In this document: in pieces, positions 33,574-42,685 of the stretch
How the letters are laid out: the number at the start of each line of letters is the position of its first letter
How positions within the stretch are numbered: position 1 is the first letter of the stretch
From: Kiloniella laminariae
GTDB taxonomy: Bacteria > Pseudomonadota > Alphaproteobacteria > Kiloniellales > Kiloniellaceae
Assembly (NCBI RefSeq): GCF_027214005.1
Contig: NZ_JAPWGY010000001.1
Location: forward strand, 372,001-436,000
DNA length: 64,000 nt
Direction of reading: 5' to 3'
The notes under the pieces: generated by a model
Databases searched by the model: none
The model's input: only the letters and a program-made list of their open reading frames with translations
What the model was told of the DNA's origin: nothing
Made by a program: the position numbers and the translations under genes

Positions 33574-35199
33574 TTATATCACCTTGGCGATACCGCCTCG
33601 GCGCGGGTCTCCGGCGGCACTGACCTGCCCGCTTCCCGTACGGCTGAGAGTATGAACACCACCGAAAAAGAGATCTCGTCCAGGCCAGAGGCGATGAGAA
33701 CAGGCTTTGTTTTCCAACAAAGTGGCGATGAACTGCTTACATTCATCGGCATCAAATCCTCCTTCGATACTGGCAAGACCGCGCTCCACATGCAGACGGG
33801 GGGCTGTGACAGCGGCTGCGGCATCCATGTCGTATTCAATCAGATTGATCAACACCTGAAGAATGGCGGTCCGGATCCGGTTTGATCCGCCTGAACCCAG
33901 GACTGCAAGTTGCCCCTGGTGTCCACGGGCGAGCGAGGGGGCCATCATCGAGGAAATCCTGCTGCCCGTGGGCCAGTTGTGAAAACCTGCAGGATTGAGA
34001 TCTTCCTCTCCCAGCATGTTGTTCATCATAATACCGCTGCCGGGCAGAATGTAGCCACAGCCCTCGCCATTGGACAGAGTCAGGCTGGCGAGGTTTCCCT
34101 TGCTGTCGAGCACGCTGATATGAGTGGTCCCGCGCGGGTTGTGAGGATGTTCGGCAACTTCACGGCGGTAGCGTTCCAGAAAAGGAGGAGAAAACAGTTT
34201 TTGTGCGGCGTCTTTTTCTTCCTGTTCTGAGGCCGCTTCGTGCAGGGCACTTTCAACTCTGGCCTTGTTTGTCAGCGCCATGATGCGGGAAAGTTTTTCC
34301 AGATGACTGACTGTACCAAAGCCGGAAGGGGCAAAGGACTCTTCCTGGAGCAGGGCAAGAGCAAATGCAATCAGGATGCCGCCAGCCGAGGGAGGCGGGT
34401 TGGTATCTATTTGCCAGTTGCGATAGGTCAGGGAGAAAGGCTTGCGAATTTTCACCTGATAGCCTGAAAGGTCTGAGAGGGTAAGAAGTCCCCCCTGATC
34501 CCGGCAATCCCTGATCAACTGGCTGGCGATCTCGCCTTCATAAAACAGCCGCTCGCCTTCATGGGACAGAGCGTCCAGAAATCCGGCCAGCTCTGGCTGT
34601 TGTAACAAATTTCCTTCTTGCAACAGGCAATCAGGACGCTTGGCAAAAATGGCCTGGCTTTCTGCTCTGGCAAGGAAAATTGGCTGAATGATCTCGAACA
34701 GATAAGCCTCGGTCTGGCGCAGGCGGGTGCCTTCGCGGGCCAGTCGGATTGCCGGTTCCATAATCCGGGTTATGGGCAGGCTGCCAAGCTCCCGGTGGAT
34801 GGTAAAAAGACCGCGGATCTGTCCCGGTGTTGCCATCGCGCCCAGACCGATATGGAATTCCTGCTCTGTGGTTTTGAAACGGGCCGTTATCGGGGTGAAG
34901 TCGATCTGGTCAAGGGGGCGACGGTGCCGGGGTGTGTCGACAAAAAAATCATAGAGACGGCTTCGGCCCGGCAGGGTCTGGTGATTGTCTGCACCCTTGG
35001 CCAGAAGAAAGCCGCCACCGCCAAAAGAAGAAAGCACGGGTTCGACGACGGAAGAAGCACAAAGCGCCGCCAGAGCGGCATCAAAAGCTGTGCCTCCATC
35101 CCTCAGGATTTCCTCTGCTGCTGCAGCGGTGTCCGGGTGCCCGCAGGCGACAGCACCAAACTTTGCTATGCCGGAGTGAGTACTTTCTTTTGCTGACAT
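33574..35199 (-). CDS. Gamma-glutamyltransferase family protein
   Basis: This 541-residue protein has the Ntn-hydrolase gamma-glutamyltranspeptidase fold. EPVLSSFGGGGFLL lies near 53-66. The processing/catalytic threonine is T358 in RGTTHISVLD, where autocleavage would release the small subunit, and LSNGEGCGYILPGSGIMMNNM follows. The family hydrolyses or transfers gamma-glutamyl groups from glutathione and similar compounds. No signal peptide is apparent, unlike periplasmic Ggt, so a cytoplasmic role is likely. The frame is open far upstream of 35199, but that part has no family features; the ATG at 35199 follows GGGGG. Confidence 0.9.
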   Translation of the reverse strand: MSAKESTHSGIAKFGAVACGHPDTAAAAEEILRDGGTAFDAALAALCASSVVEPVLSSFGGGGFLLAKGADNHQTLPGRSRLYDFFVDTPRHRRPLDQIDFTPITARFKTTEQEFHIGLGAMATPGQIRGLFTIHRELGSLPITRIMEPAIRLAREGTRLRQTEAYLFEIIQPIFLARAESQAIFAKRPDCLLQEGNLLQQPELAGFLDALSHEGERLFYEGEIASQLIRDCRDQGGLLTLSDLSGYQVKIRKPFSLTYRNWQIDTNPPPSAGGILIAFALALLQEESFAPSGFGTVSHLEKLSRIMALTNKARVESALHEAASEQEEKDAAQKLFSPPFLERYRREVAEHPHNPRGTTHISVLDSKGNLASLTLSNGEGCGYILPGSGIMMNNMLGEEDLNPAGFHNWPTGSRISSMMAPSLARGHQGQLAVLGSGGSNRIRTAILQVLINLIEYDMDAAAAVTAPRLHVERGLASIEGGFDADECKQFIATLLENKACSHRLWPGRDLFFGGVHTLSRTGSGQVSAAGDPRRGGIAKVI

Positions 35200-35464
35200 C
35201 TGCCCCCGTTCTGGCTTGTTTGTTCTGATTGGCTTTATCGTCACTATTATTTCTGACATGCCGGGGCTGAGGGGTAAAGTTTCAAAGGAGGGAAAACGGG
35301 GGGCAGATTTATCGGGAAATAATGCCGTAAATAGGTAAAGCTCCCAATTTTGCCTGACTTTCGCCCGATTTATAGTGTTTCTGAAAAAAGGCTTCTGTCG
35401 GGTGGACCGTCCGGGTTGGTTCAGGTGTAGTCTGGAAGCAATGTTTGGTAAATGGAGGATCGTG

Positions 35465-35803
35465 ATGTCTGGGGTTATGAAACAATCAAGGAGCTGGTGT
35501 TTATCGACTCTTCCTGCTGTGCTTTTTGCCTTGGGGCTTGCGGTTTCTCCCTTGCTTTTGCAGTCCGCACAGGCACAGGAAGAAGAGAGCCCGGGAGAGA
35601 TGGCCCGGGAGAGCCTGGAGCTGATGATGAAATCACTCTCTTTGGTAATCGATGCCATCCCGCAGTATGAAATGCCCGTGATCACAGAAAACGGCGATAT
35701 TATCATCCGGCGTAAACAAAAGGATGATTGGGAAGATCAGGACGATACGTCCCCTGATGCAAAACCAACGGATCCCGAGAATCAGGATTCCACCAAGATC
35801 TGA
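35465..35803 (+). CDS. Small secreted hypothetical protein
   Basis: This 112-residue protein has a signal peptide (hydrophobic 15-32, likely cleavage after AQA at about 37). The mature part is acidic, with MARESLELMMKSLSLVIDAIPQYEMPVITENGDIIIRRK and a C-terminal Asp/Pro-rich tail. It resembles small alphaproteobacterial periplasmic proteins annotated only as hypothetical. GGAGG lies seven bases before the ATG at 35465, which decides this start over an earlier in-frame ATG at 35441. It is divergent from the gamma-glutamyltransferase gene. Confidence 0.75.
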   Translation: MSGVMKQSRSWCLSTLPAVLFALGLAVSPLLLQSAQAQEEESPGEMARESLELMMKSLSLVIDAIPQYEMPVITENGDIIIRRKQKDDWEDQDDTSPDAKPTDPENQDSTKI

Positions 35804-36004
35804 AGATGTGATCGGGCTGCTGTTTATGGGCTTAGGTAAAAAACCGGCTTGCGGCTTTGGTCAGAGGAGGCTATCCCCAAGATAACCGGGTGTGGTGCTT
35901 TTATATAAGTCTGCTGCCATTAAACCCGCTAGAATGAGGCTGTTCAGCTTGCCGAGTTGTTTTGCTGTGTCGGCCTTGCGTGTCGTGTAAGGAAGGGATA
36001 CCCC

Positions 36005-37267
36005 ATGTTTGACAGCCTCGGTGCTTTTGTCCCCGGTGGAAACATGACTTTTGAGGGGGCTGAAAAAGGACCGCTCAAGGGTTTTGGTTTCGCGGTCAAG
36101 GATATCTTTGATCTTCAGGGCTATGTTACCGGCTATGGGAACCCTGACTGGCAGAGCCGCCGCCGCCCGGCCAAGCTTCATGCCGAAGTGGTGCAGAAAC
36201 TTCTCGATGCCGGGGCTATGGTGATCGGCAAGACCATCACAGACGAATTTGCCTACAGCCTTAACGGCCAGAATATGCACTATGGCACACCCGCCAATTC
36301 GGAAGCGCCGGGACGTATTCCCGGTGGTTCTTCCAGTGGTTCGGCCTCAGCTGTTGCGGGTGGCTTGGTGGATTTTGCTCTGGGCTCTGATACAGGTGGC
36401 TCTATCCGGGTACCGGGCAGTTATTGCGGCCTCTTTGGCCTGCGCCCCAGCCATGACCGGATCAGCCGCGCCGGGGTGCTGCCGCTGGCTGAAAGTTTTG
36501 ACACCGTTGGCTGGTTTGCCCGCGATGCCTGGTTGTTGCATCTGGTGGGGGAGGTTTTGTTTGATGGCAAGGCGGATACAGATAAAAAACCGGAAAAGCT
36601 TCTGGTCGCGGTCGATGCCTTTGACTGTCTTGATCTGCGCTCGCGCGGTGCGTTGAAACCGCATCTGGAACGGCTGGAACAACGCTTGGGCAAGGCGGAA
36701 TATATTACGCTTAATCCGGATAACCTTTCTGTCTCCAGTCTCTATCCGCAAGGAGAGGCCCCCGCTGATCCGGCTTCGGGTGGTCTGGTCGGATTGGCCG
36801 ATATTTTCCGGGTGCTGCAGGGCCGGGAAATCTGGACAGCCTATGGCGACTGGATGACACGGGTCAAACCGCGTATTTCCCCGGATATTCAGCAACGCCT
36901 CGACTGGGCCGCAACCATCACTGATGAACAGGTGGCCGAAGCGGAGGAAAAACGGACGCTTTTCGTCCAACGACTGAACAGGCTATTGCCAGAAAAAGCA
37001 TTACTCTGCCTGCCTTCTGCTCCCGGCATTGCCCCGCGGATCAAGGAAGAGGCTGAAACGCTTGCGGCCCACCGCAGCAAGTTATTGGCGCTGACCTCTG
37101 CCGCAGGCCTGAGCGGCTGCCCGCAGGTCACCCTGCCGCTCGGCACCCTCGAAGGCTGTCCGCTGGGCCTGGGTCTGATGGCGGCAAGAGGATCTGATCT
37201 GGAACTTCTGGCTTTCGCCGAAAGTTTCTGTGGCGAAGAAGAGCAGCAATCCCTGAGCCAGTTTTAG
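36005..37267 (+). CDS. Amidase signature family protein
   Basis: This 420-residue enzyme has the Ser-cisSer-Lys triad of the amidase signature family: K32 in FAVKDIFD, S109 in PGGSSSGSASAVAGG and S133 in GSDTGGSIRVP. It hydrolyses an amide bond in an unknown substrate. It is close to the AtzE/GatA-like amidases but shorter than GatA and not next to gatB or gatC, so glutamyl-tRNA amidotransferase is unlikely. The chosen ATG at 36005 starts MFDSLGAFVPGG; an upstream frame extension has no ribosome binding site. It converges on apt. Confidence 0.92.
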   Translation: MFDSLGAFVPGGNMTFEGAEKGPLKGFGFAVKDIFDLQGYVTGYGNPDWQSRRRPAKLHAEVVQKLLDAGAMVIGKTITDEFAYSLNGQNMHYGTPANSEAPGRIPGGSSSGSASAVAGGLVDFALGSDTGGSIRVPGSYCGLFGLRPSHDRISRAGVLPLAESFDTVGWFARDAWLLHLVGEVLFDGKADTDKKPEKLLVAVDAFDCLDLRSRGALKPHLERLEQRLGKAEYITLNPDNLSVSSLYPQGEAPADPASGGLVGLADIFRVLQGREIWTAYGDWMTRVKPRISPDIQQRLDWAATITDEQVAEAEEKRTLFVQRLNRLLPEKALLCLPSAPGIAPRIKEEAETLAAHRSKLLALTSAAGLSGCPQVTLPLGTLEGCPLGLGLMAARGSDLELLAFAESFCGEEEQQSLSQF

Positions 37268-37295
37268 CAACTACTGTCGCCTTTTAACCAGGAAC

Positions 37296-37334
37296 AAAAA
37301 ATCCCTGTAGAATTGTTATAAAATCTACAGGGAT
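37296..37334 (-). terminator. Terminator of apt
   Basis: On the reverse strand ATCCCTGTAGA (37334-37324) and TCTACAGGGAT (37311-37301) form a perfect 11-pair stem with a 12-base loop, followed directly by a T-run and GTTCC. It sits 36 bases after the apt stop and before the convergent amidase end. Confidence 0.85.
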
Positions 37335-37369
37335 CGCAACTGCCATTAGGCAAGAGGACCAATCGGTCC

Positions 37370-37894
37370 TTATTCGTCGTACTGGATCAGCGTGGTGACG
37401 GGCAGTCCGGCGAGTTTTTCGCGGCCCTTGAGGAAGTTCAGCTCGATAATGCAGGCGGCCATGCGTACATCTGCACCAGCCTGTCTCAGCAGGGCAACGG
37501 CCGCTTCCATGGTGCCGCCCGTGGCGAGCAGATCGTCGAGCATGACCACGCGCTGACCCGGCTTGATGGCGTCTTCCTGAATCTCGATGGTGTCGCTGCC
37601 GTATTCCAGATCATAGCTATAGGGAATGGTCTTGCCCGGCAGTTTGCCTTTTTTGCGCACCATGATGAAACCCAGGCCCAGACGCAACGCCAGCGGGGCG
37701 GCGAGCAGGAAGCCACGGGATTCAATACCCGCGAGCACGTCGGGTTTTTCTTTTGCAATGATGGCGGCAAGGCGCTCGATGGTTTCGTGCCAGGCTTCCG
37801 GGTGGGCCAGCAGGGTCGAGATGTCATAAAACAGAATGCCGGGTTTGGGATAGTCTGGAACCGGGCGGATATGATTTTTCAAATCGATGGTCAT
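37370..37894 (-). CDS. apt: Adenine phosphoribosyltransferase
   Basis: This 174-residue cytoplasmic enzyme salvages adenine with phosphoribosyl pyrophosphate to AMP. It has the family features [18 protein letters not shown] at the N-terminus, [14 protein letters not shown], and the PRPP-binding loop [14 protein letters not shown] with the DD pair. Length and motifs match bacterial Apt closely. The ATG at 37894 is chosen over an upstream in-frame start. The upstream gap contains a GCAGAAT-N8-ATTCTGC dyad (37983-38004) that may be part of its promoter control. Confidence 0.96.
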   Translation of the reverse strand: MTIDLKNHIRPVPDYPKPGILFYDISTLLAHPEAWHETIERLAAIIAKEKPDVLAGIESRGFLLAAPLALRLGLGFIMVRKKGKLPGKTIPYSYDLEYGSDTIEIQEDAIKPGQRVVMLDDLLATGGTMEAAVALLRQAGADVRMAACIIELNFLKGREKLAGLPVTTLIQYDE

Positions 37895-38227
37895 CTGTCT
37901 CTGGGTTCCTTTTTGTCCCCGGCTGAACACAGCCAGAATAAGTCATGCCGCGGCCCATTGCTCTGGGCCAAGCGCGATTAATGCAGAATTGTGACGGATT
38001 CTGCAACAGAACCTTTTCCAGACCCTGCTGCGCCCGTTACCCCTTTGTTGTTACAAGCAGCGCCAGAAGTCCAGATCAGAAGACACAGCCAGATGTAACG
38101 GTCAGATGTTATGGCCAAGATACCAGGATAGAGAGATCACGATAGAGTGAGGAATGGTTGTTGTTGCGAAGGGGCTGTGGTGCAATCGCTTTCTGGAGTG
38201 TTCCAGATTTTACACAGGAGAAGCTTT
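37895..38227. other. Divergent intergenic region between apt and the DUF302 gene
   Basis: No gene seen. It contains two perfect dyads: GCAGAAT (37983-37989) with ATTCTGC (37998-38004), and TCTGGA (38192-38197) with TCCAGA (38202-38207), the latter about 10 bases before the DUF302 ribosome binding site. Confidence 0.5.
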
Positions 38228-38752
38228 ATGATCCGGCGTCGTTATGCGTTCCTTCATACCCTGGGTGGGCTGTTGTCTCTCGTTACCGGGCTTTTGATGG
38301 GGCTGGGCTTGCTTGTGGCGCCATCTTCTTTTTCTTCAGCATTGGCTGATCAGGGTTTTCCCCAGGACGGCATGGTTGTGGTCAAAACCGATAAGGCCTT
38401 TACTGTATTGGTTGCGGATCTGGAGAGAGCAATCAAGGAAAACAAGATGGGTCTTGTCACCCGGGCATCTGCAAGTGCGGGCGCTGCCGGGCAGGGCATC
38501 ACCATTCCTGGCAACATGGTGGTCGGTGTCTATCGTAATGATTTTGCCCGCCGTATGCTGGAAGCCTCCCTTCCGGCGGGTATAGAAGCGCCGATCCGGT
38601 TTTATCTGACCGAGAACGACGATGGCTCCGCAAGCCTGACCTACCAGAAGCCGACGGCGGTTTTTGCTCCCTATGGCAGTGCGGATCTTGATGTCATGGC
38701 TGCAGAGCTGGATGTGATTTTCGATGCGATTGCCAAGGAGGCAACACAATAG
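38228..38752 (+). CDS. DUF302 domain periplasmic protein
   Basis: This 174-residue protein has a basic N-terminus (MIRRRYAF), a long hydrophobic signal segment (about 12-36, likely cleavage after ALA near 41) and then a DUF302 domain (about 50-170) with VADLERAIKENKMGLVTRASASAG, VVGVYRNDFARRML and PIRFYLTENDDGSASLTYQKP. DUF302 proteins are small, often periplasmic and of unknown function. AGGAG precedes the ATG at 38228. Upstream open sequence is non-coding by the same criterion. Confidence 0.88.
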   Translation: MIRRRYAFLHTLGGLLSLVTGLLMGLGLLVAPSSFSSALADQGFPQDGMVVVKTDKAFTVLVADLERAIKENKMGLVTRASASAGAAGQGITIPGNMVVGVYRNDFARRMLEASLPAGIEAPIRFYLTENDDGSASLTYQKPTAVFAPYGSADLDVMAAELDVIFDAIAKEATQ

Positions 38753-38978
38753 TCCTCGCGGACTTTTCTGGTATAGCCGGACCGCCAGATTTAACAGGGG
38801 GTGGAGCTGATCGGCGGTGTTCTTGTCGGTTTGTTCTCCGGGCGTTAAAGAAGTTTACCCAAGCAGTGCTATCGCGTAGAAAATACTAGGATGTGCCGAG
38901 TGTTTCGCAAGCTTTCATTGTTTTTCTAATGGGCGAGACAGGCAGCATTCAGTTCTAATAGAAAACGAGACAGACACG

Positions 38979-39635
38979 GTGGGCAGGAAAAGCAGGACTG
39001 ATAACGGGGAAGAGTCAGTTCACATAGATCAGGTTGAAGATCAGTCCGAAGTCCTGTTTTGTGATTTTTCCGGCGGGGCGGTCGGGCATCGCTTGCGTTT
39101 TGGTGGCGGACGGGGACAGGATCTGCCCAAGGCGGCGGGTTTTACCAAAGGGCGCACACCAAGCGTTGTCGATGCCACAGCAGGTTTTGGCCGGGATGCT
39201 TTTCTGCTGGCTTCACTGGGTGCTGAAGTCACCTTGATCGAACGCTCGCCGGATGTTCATGCCATGCTTGAGGAGGGGATGGCACGGGCGCGGGAGGCTG
39301 ACGAGAAGGTGGCACAGATTATCGCGCGGATGACCTTGCTTTTCGGAGATGCAAAGGAAATTTTGCCGGGGCTTGCGCCAGAAGTTGTGATCGTCGATCC
39401 CATGCACCCTCCCCGCAAGACCAAAGCGTTGGTGAAAAAGGAAATGAGGGTCTTGCGGTCTTTTGTCGGGGCCGATCCGGATGCAGAAGAGTTGATGAAA
39501 GTCGCCTTGTCTGCTGCGGAAAAACGCGTGGTCTTGAAGTGGCCAGCCAAAGCAGACCCTCTGGCGGGAATCAGGAAACCTTCGCATCAGATTATGGGTA
39601 AATCGACACGTTATGATGTCTTTATGGTCGGATAG
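38979..39635 (+). CDS. rsmJ: 16S rRNA (guanine1516-N2)-methyltransferase RsmJ-like
   Basis: This 218-residue SAM-dependent methyltransferase matches RsmJ along its length: VLFCDFSGGAVGHRLRFGGG (25-44), the SAM motif VVDATAGFGRDAFLLASLG (63-81), EVTLIERSPDV and VDPMHPPRKTKALVKKEMR (138-156). RsmJ methylates G1516 of 16S rRNA. It starts with GTG at 38979, preceded by GAGACAGA; the N-terminus is shorter than in E. coli (250 residues), lacking its first about 30 residues, so a different start cannot be excluded. Confidence 0.9.
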   Translation: MGRKSRTDNGEESVHIDQVEDQSEVLFCDFSGGAVGHRLRFGGGRGQDLPKAAGFTKGRTPSVVDATAGFGRDAFLLASLGAEVTLIERSPDVHAMLEEGMARAREADEKVAQIIARMTLLFGDAKEILPGLAPEVVIVDPMHPPRKTKALVKKEMRVLRSFVGADPDAEELMKVALSAAEKRVVLKWPAKADPLAGIRKPSHQIMGKSTRYDVFMVG

Positions 39636-39963
39636 ATCGCGATTTTTGCGGGTAGTAAATTCATCCGGGCAAAGAAATATAACTTATTTTTACAACCTTT
39701 AAGTTGTTTCCCGGCTAAGATATTTTTTTCTTTTGTGATATAGTTGTGACATGTCCATTGCAGATGTAGCCCTTAACCTGATGTTATCTATTTGATAAAT
39801 ATAATTGTTACGCTTTGGGATTGAATGTTTTTTTATAAATACAGGGTAAATTTTATCTTGTTATTAAACATGAATTAACGGGACGCCCTGATAATAGGGC
39901 TGAAAGAGTCGGGATACCATTCCGGTATGTACCGACGCGTAGGTTGAAAGAAGCTGGAGAGCC
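39636..39963. other. AT-rich intergenic region with structured leader before DUF2336 gene
   Basis: No gene seen. The first 250 bases are strongly AT-rich and probably hold the promoter of the DUF2336 gene; ACAAC-N6-GTTGT just after rsmJ could be a weak terminator. The last 80 bases contain the structured leader listed separately. Confidence 0.55.
39885..39936 (+). promoter_or_regulatory. Two-hairpin leader upstream of the DUF2336 gene
   Basis: Hairpin 1: GCCCT (39885-39889) with AGGGC (39896-39900). Hairpin 2: GTCGG (39908-39912) with CCGAC (39932-39936), enclosing ATACC (39914-39918) with GGTAT (39924-39928). The set ends 27 bases before the ATG. It may be a regulatory 5' UTR; no known riboswitch class was recognised. 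Confidence 0.4.
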
Positions 39964-41073
39964 ATGAGTCTTACACAGCAAGATGTCGCCAAACTTCTGG
40001 CAGATCCGTCTCCCGTTGTGCGGGCACAGACGACGGCGAAAATCGCCTCTCATTTTGATTCCAAGGAATTTACGGCAGAAGAAAAGGCGATTGCCGAGGA
40101 TATCTTTCGGGCTCTGGTCAAGGATGCCGAAGTGGTTGTCAGAGAGGCTCTGGCCAACACGCTCAAGGCTTCCGAGGATCTGCCGCGGGATGTGGCCTTG
40201 GCTATGGCCCGGGATGTTGAATCTGTCTCCCTGCCGGTTCTGAAATATTCAGAAGTTTTTTCCGATGAGGATCTTATTGCCATTCTCAACTCTGAGGGAG
40301 CTGCCAAGCAGGAAGCAATCGCTCTCCGCAGTATTGTCTCTGAAGCTGTTTCAGACGCTGTTATCGATACGGGAAATGAAAGTGCAGTCGCAAAACTTGT
40401 CTCTAACGAAGGTGCGGCAATAACTGAAAAATCCTATGGCAGGGTGATGACCGAGTACAAGGAAAGTGAAATGGTTTCGGGATCATTATCCCGCCGTCCT
40501 TCCCTTCCGCCCTCAATCGCCCAACGCCTGATGAGTTCCCTGTCTGACCGCCTGCAGGAATATGTGGTTAGCAGGAAAGATCTCGATTTTGACCAGGCTT
40601 CCAATCTGATCCTGCAGGTTCGCGAACGGGCCACCGTTTCCCTGCTCAAGAACGGATCAAGCCATGCGGAACTGGTCAAGCTGGTCAAACAGCTGAACAA
40701 GAGTGGGAAGCTAACCCCGTCACTGGTCCTGAGGGCGCTTTGTACCGGCGATATGATGTTCTTTGAATGCGCCATGTCGGAAATGGCGGGTATTCCCCTG
40801 AAGAACGCGCAGGCCCTGATTCATGATGAAGGCGCGCTCGGCCTGAAGTCTCTCTATACCAAGGCCGGTATGCTGATGGCCTATTTCCCCTTTGTGAAGG
40901 CGGCGATCCGGGTGCATCGGGAAATGGATTACAGTGGTGAACAGAATGACCGCGAGGTTTTTGCCAGCCGCTTGCTTGAACGGCTTCTGACTGTTTTTGA
41001 ATTGCCGGACCAGGAACTCAGCCCGAACGAAGTGGAATATCTGGTGACCAAGCTTCAACAGTATTCTGCCTGA
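39964..41073 (+). CDS. DUF2336 domain-containing protein
   Basis: This 369-residue protein is a DUF2336 family member, a helical-repeat family largely restricted to alphaproteobacteria. The N-terminal third resembles HEAT-like repeats (SPVVRAQTTAKIASHFDSKEF, DAEVVVREALANTLKASEDLP, DVESVSLPVLKYSEVFSDEDL) and the remainder forms the DUF2336 core with GAAITEKSYGRVMTEY and LCTGDMMFFECAMSEMAGIP. No membrane helix or catalytic motif is seen, so a scaffold or adaptor role is likely. GGAG precedes the ATG. A clean terminator follows, making it a single-gene unit. Confidence 0.92.
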   Translation: MSLTQQDVAKLLADPSPVVRAQTTAKIASHFDSKEFTAEEKAIAEDIFRALVKDAEVVVREALANTLKASEDLPRDVALAMARDVESVSLPVLKYSEVFSDEDLIAILNSEGAAKQEAIALRSIVSEAVSDAVIDTGNESAVAKLVSNEGAAITEKSYGRVMTEYKESEMVSGSLSRRPSLPPSIAQRLMSSLSDRLQEYVVSRKDLDFDQASNLILQVRERATVSLLKNGSSHAELVKLVKQLNKSGKLTPSLVLRALCTGDMMFFECAMSEMAGIPLKNAQALIHDEGALGLKSLYTKAGMLMAYFPFVKAAIRVHREMDYSGEQNDREVFASRLLERLLTVFELPDQELSPNEVEYLVTKLQQYSA

Positions 41074-41093
41074 TTGAATAGATAGTCTATGAC

Positions 41094-41127
41094 AAAAAAA
41101 CGGTCCTGTTACAGGGCCGTTTTTTTT
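41094..41127 (+). terminator. Terminator after the DUF2336 gene
   Basis: CGGTCCTG (41101-41108) pairs with CAGGGCCG (41112-41119) with one wobble and a TTA loop, flanked by a run of As before and eight Ts after. Confidence 0.88.
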
Positions 41128-41260
41128 GTTAGCCGGGAGAGTGATTTATTTACCGCAGGGATCATTCTGCTTGATTGTATGCAGGGCAGATAATATCTGA
41201 TCAGTCAGGAGTGAGTCGCTTTTCCGTGACTCTTGTGAACATCTGTATCAGCGGGACGCA

Positions 41261-41503
41261 ATGCCAGGACCGGATTTATATGAAACCCTGTCTGTTATGG
41301 CAGGGGCTGCCGCAGTGGTGGGAGCAGCCGGATGGTGGGCGACCCGTCCGCGTGTTCCGGGAACAATTCGCTGGATCTCTCCGACTGCTATTCAGTTTCT
41401 TGGTGTGATTGTCTTTGTATTGATGGTGCCGCATTTGCTTGGACTGCTTGGGGGAGCGGATTTGCTGCAGGCAATCTCATCCCAGCGAGGGTACCGCGGC
41501 TGA
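41261..41503 (+). CDS. Small two-helix membrane protein
   Basis: An 80-residue ORF encodes MPGPDLYETLSVMAGAAAVVG followed by a first helix to about residue 27, a basic loop (TRPRVPGTIRW) and a second helix at about 43-62. GCGGGA lies seven bases before the ATG. I know no named family, but the organisation is that of a genuine small inner-membrane protein. It converges with the next gene with 26 bases between. Confidence 0.55.
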   Translation: MPGPDLYETLSVMAGAAAVVGAAGWWATRPRVPGTIRWISPTAIQFLGVIVFVLMVPHLLGLLGGADLLQAISSQRGYRG

Positions 41504-41529
41504 ACCTGTCATCAAACGTGGTTCAGGTG

Positions 41530-41916
41530 TCAGGGGGTATAAAAGCTCTGGGGAACCGGCATAAAATCCTCGTCTTCTTCGTCCACCCCTGTTAGGTCGC
41601 CGATCGGTTCGAGGTCGTTTCTTGTCCACCAGTAACGAAAACCCTGGGCGCGGAGCCAGCGCTCTACCCGAGCCAGATCGTTCCACTCGCGCCCGAAGCC
41701 TCTTGCGGAATTGATCCTGGCAAGTTGCCCGTCGACATAAACCAGAACCCCCCATGAAAAGGGATGTTTGCTCTGGTCGCCAAAGCCGCCGCCTTTTTGC
41801 TGTCGGTGAACCCGATAGACCACAGGGAAATCACCGAGCCTTGCTGCCGTTCGCAGAAAAGGCAGGTCGGATTGTGTAATGGCCAGGGTCACGCCTAACG
41901 CTACATCTTGATCCAT
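41530..41916 (-). CDS. Conserved hypothetical protein (GREWNDLARVERWLRAQGF type)
   Basis: This 128-residue soluble protein has a C-terminal half with WGVLVYVDGQLARINSARGF, GREWNDLARVERWLRAQGFR and YWWTRNDLEPIG, a pattern I have seen in short proteobacterial proteins of unclear function, some carrying doubtful plasmid-replication labels. The end is acidic (VDEEDEDFM). No catalytic or binding motif is obvious. AAGGAA lies somewhat far (about 13 bases) before the ATG at 41916. Function not assigned. Confidence 0.65.
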   Translation of the reverse strand: MDQDVALGVTLAITQSDLPFLRTAARLGDFPVVYRVHRQQKGGGFGDQSKHPFSWGVLVYVDGQLARINSARGFGREWNDLARVERWLRAQGFRYWWTRNDLEPIGDLTGVDEEDEDFMPVPQSFYTP

Positions 41917-42013
41917 GTTGTTGACAGGTTCCTTTTTTTACTACAGCATGATCCATGATGAATTTTAAGTAGTAGCATTCACAGAGATGCAGCGAAAGAG
42001 AATAGAGGTAAAA

Positions 42014-42595
42014 ATGGCTCGAAAGATTAACCCGGTCCCCAAGGGATACCATACATCTACACCGGTTCTTGTGGTGCAGGATGCAGCGGCAGCCATTGAG
42101 TTCTACTGTGAGGTCTTTGGAGCCAAAGAGCTTTCAAGGCTGGTCTCCGATGACGGTCTGACCATTTTAAGATCAGAGCTTAAAATCGGAAATTCTGTTA
42201 TTCTGCTCAATGATGAAATGCCTGCCTATGGGATTTTGTCCCCGGCTTCCCTGGGGGGAGCGTCAACCGCCTTGCAGCTTTATCTCCCCGAGCTGGATGC
42301 TGTCTGGGCGCGGGCAGTAAAAGCCTATTCCTATGTGTTATTGCCGCTGGAAGATGCCTATTGGGGTGAACGGACGGGAAAATTGATCGATCCGTTCGGA
42401 CATGTCTGGATTCTGAGTAAGAAGACTGAAGTCCTCAGCCAGGAAGAGATCAAAAAACGCGCTGCCCTGATCAGCCCTCTTGCTTTTGGGCAGGACAACA
42501 ATGAGAATGCTTCTGTTCAAAATTCTGAACAGCTTTCGCCTTCCGGGCAAGATGCTGTTCCGATTATTGATATCGCAATGGCATTAAACGGCTGA
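42014..42595 (+). CDS. VOC/glyoxalase-like protein (PhnB-like)
   Basis: This 193-residue protein has a vicinal-oxygen-chelate domain at about 12-135 in the PhnB-like style: TPVLVVQDAAAAIEFYCEVFGAKEL, ILRSELKIGNSVILLNDE and DAYWGERTGKLIDPFGHVWILS. A C-terminal extension of about 60 residues rich in Asn, Ser and Gln is not part of the domain. VOC proteins bind metals and small molecules as isomerases, dioxygenases or resistance proteins; the function here is open. GAGGT precedes the ATG at 42014. It lies 90 bases upstream of gabT and may be co-transcribed. Confidence 0.85.
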   Translation: MARKINPVPKGYHTSTPVLVVQDAAAAIEFYCEVFGAKELSRLVSDDGLTILRSELKIGNSVILLNDEMPAYGILSPASLGGASTALQLYLPELDAVWARAVKAYSYVLLPLEDAYWGERTGKLIDPFGHVWILSKKTEVLSQEEIKKRAALISPLAFGQDNNENASVQNSEQLSPSGQDAVPIIDIAMALNG

Positions 42596-42685
42596 GAATG
42601 GCCGACTGGCTGAGAAACCCCGATGCTTCCGAGAGGTGTATCAGGGAGGTTTTGCAGCCTTTCTCAATCAGGTAAGGAAATGATG

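Noticed and set aside
35200-35706. Upstream extension of the gamma-glutamyltransferase frame to 710 residues
   Set aside because: Overlaps the secreted-protein gene in antisense and extends beyond the normal family length; ATG at 35199 has a good start context.
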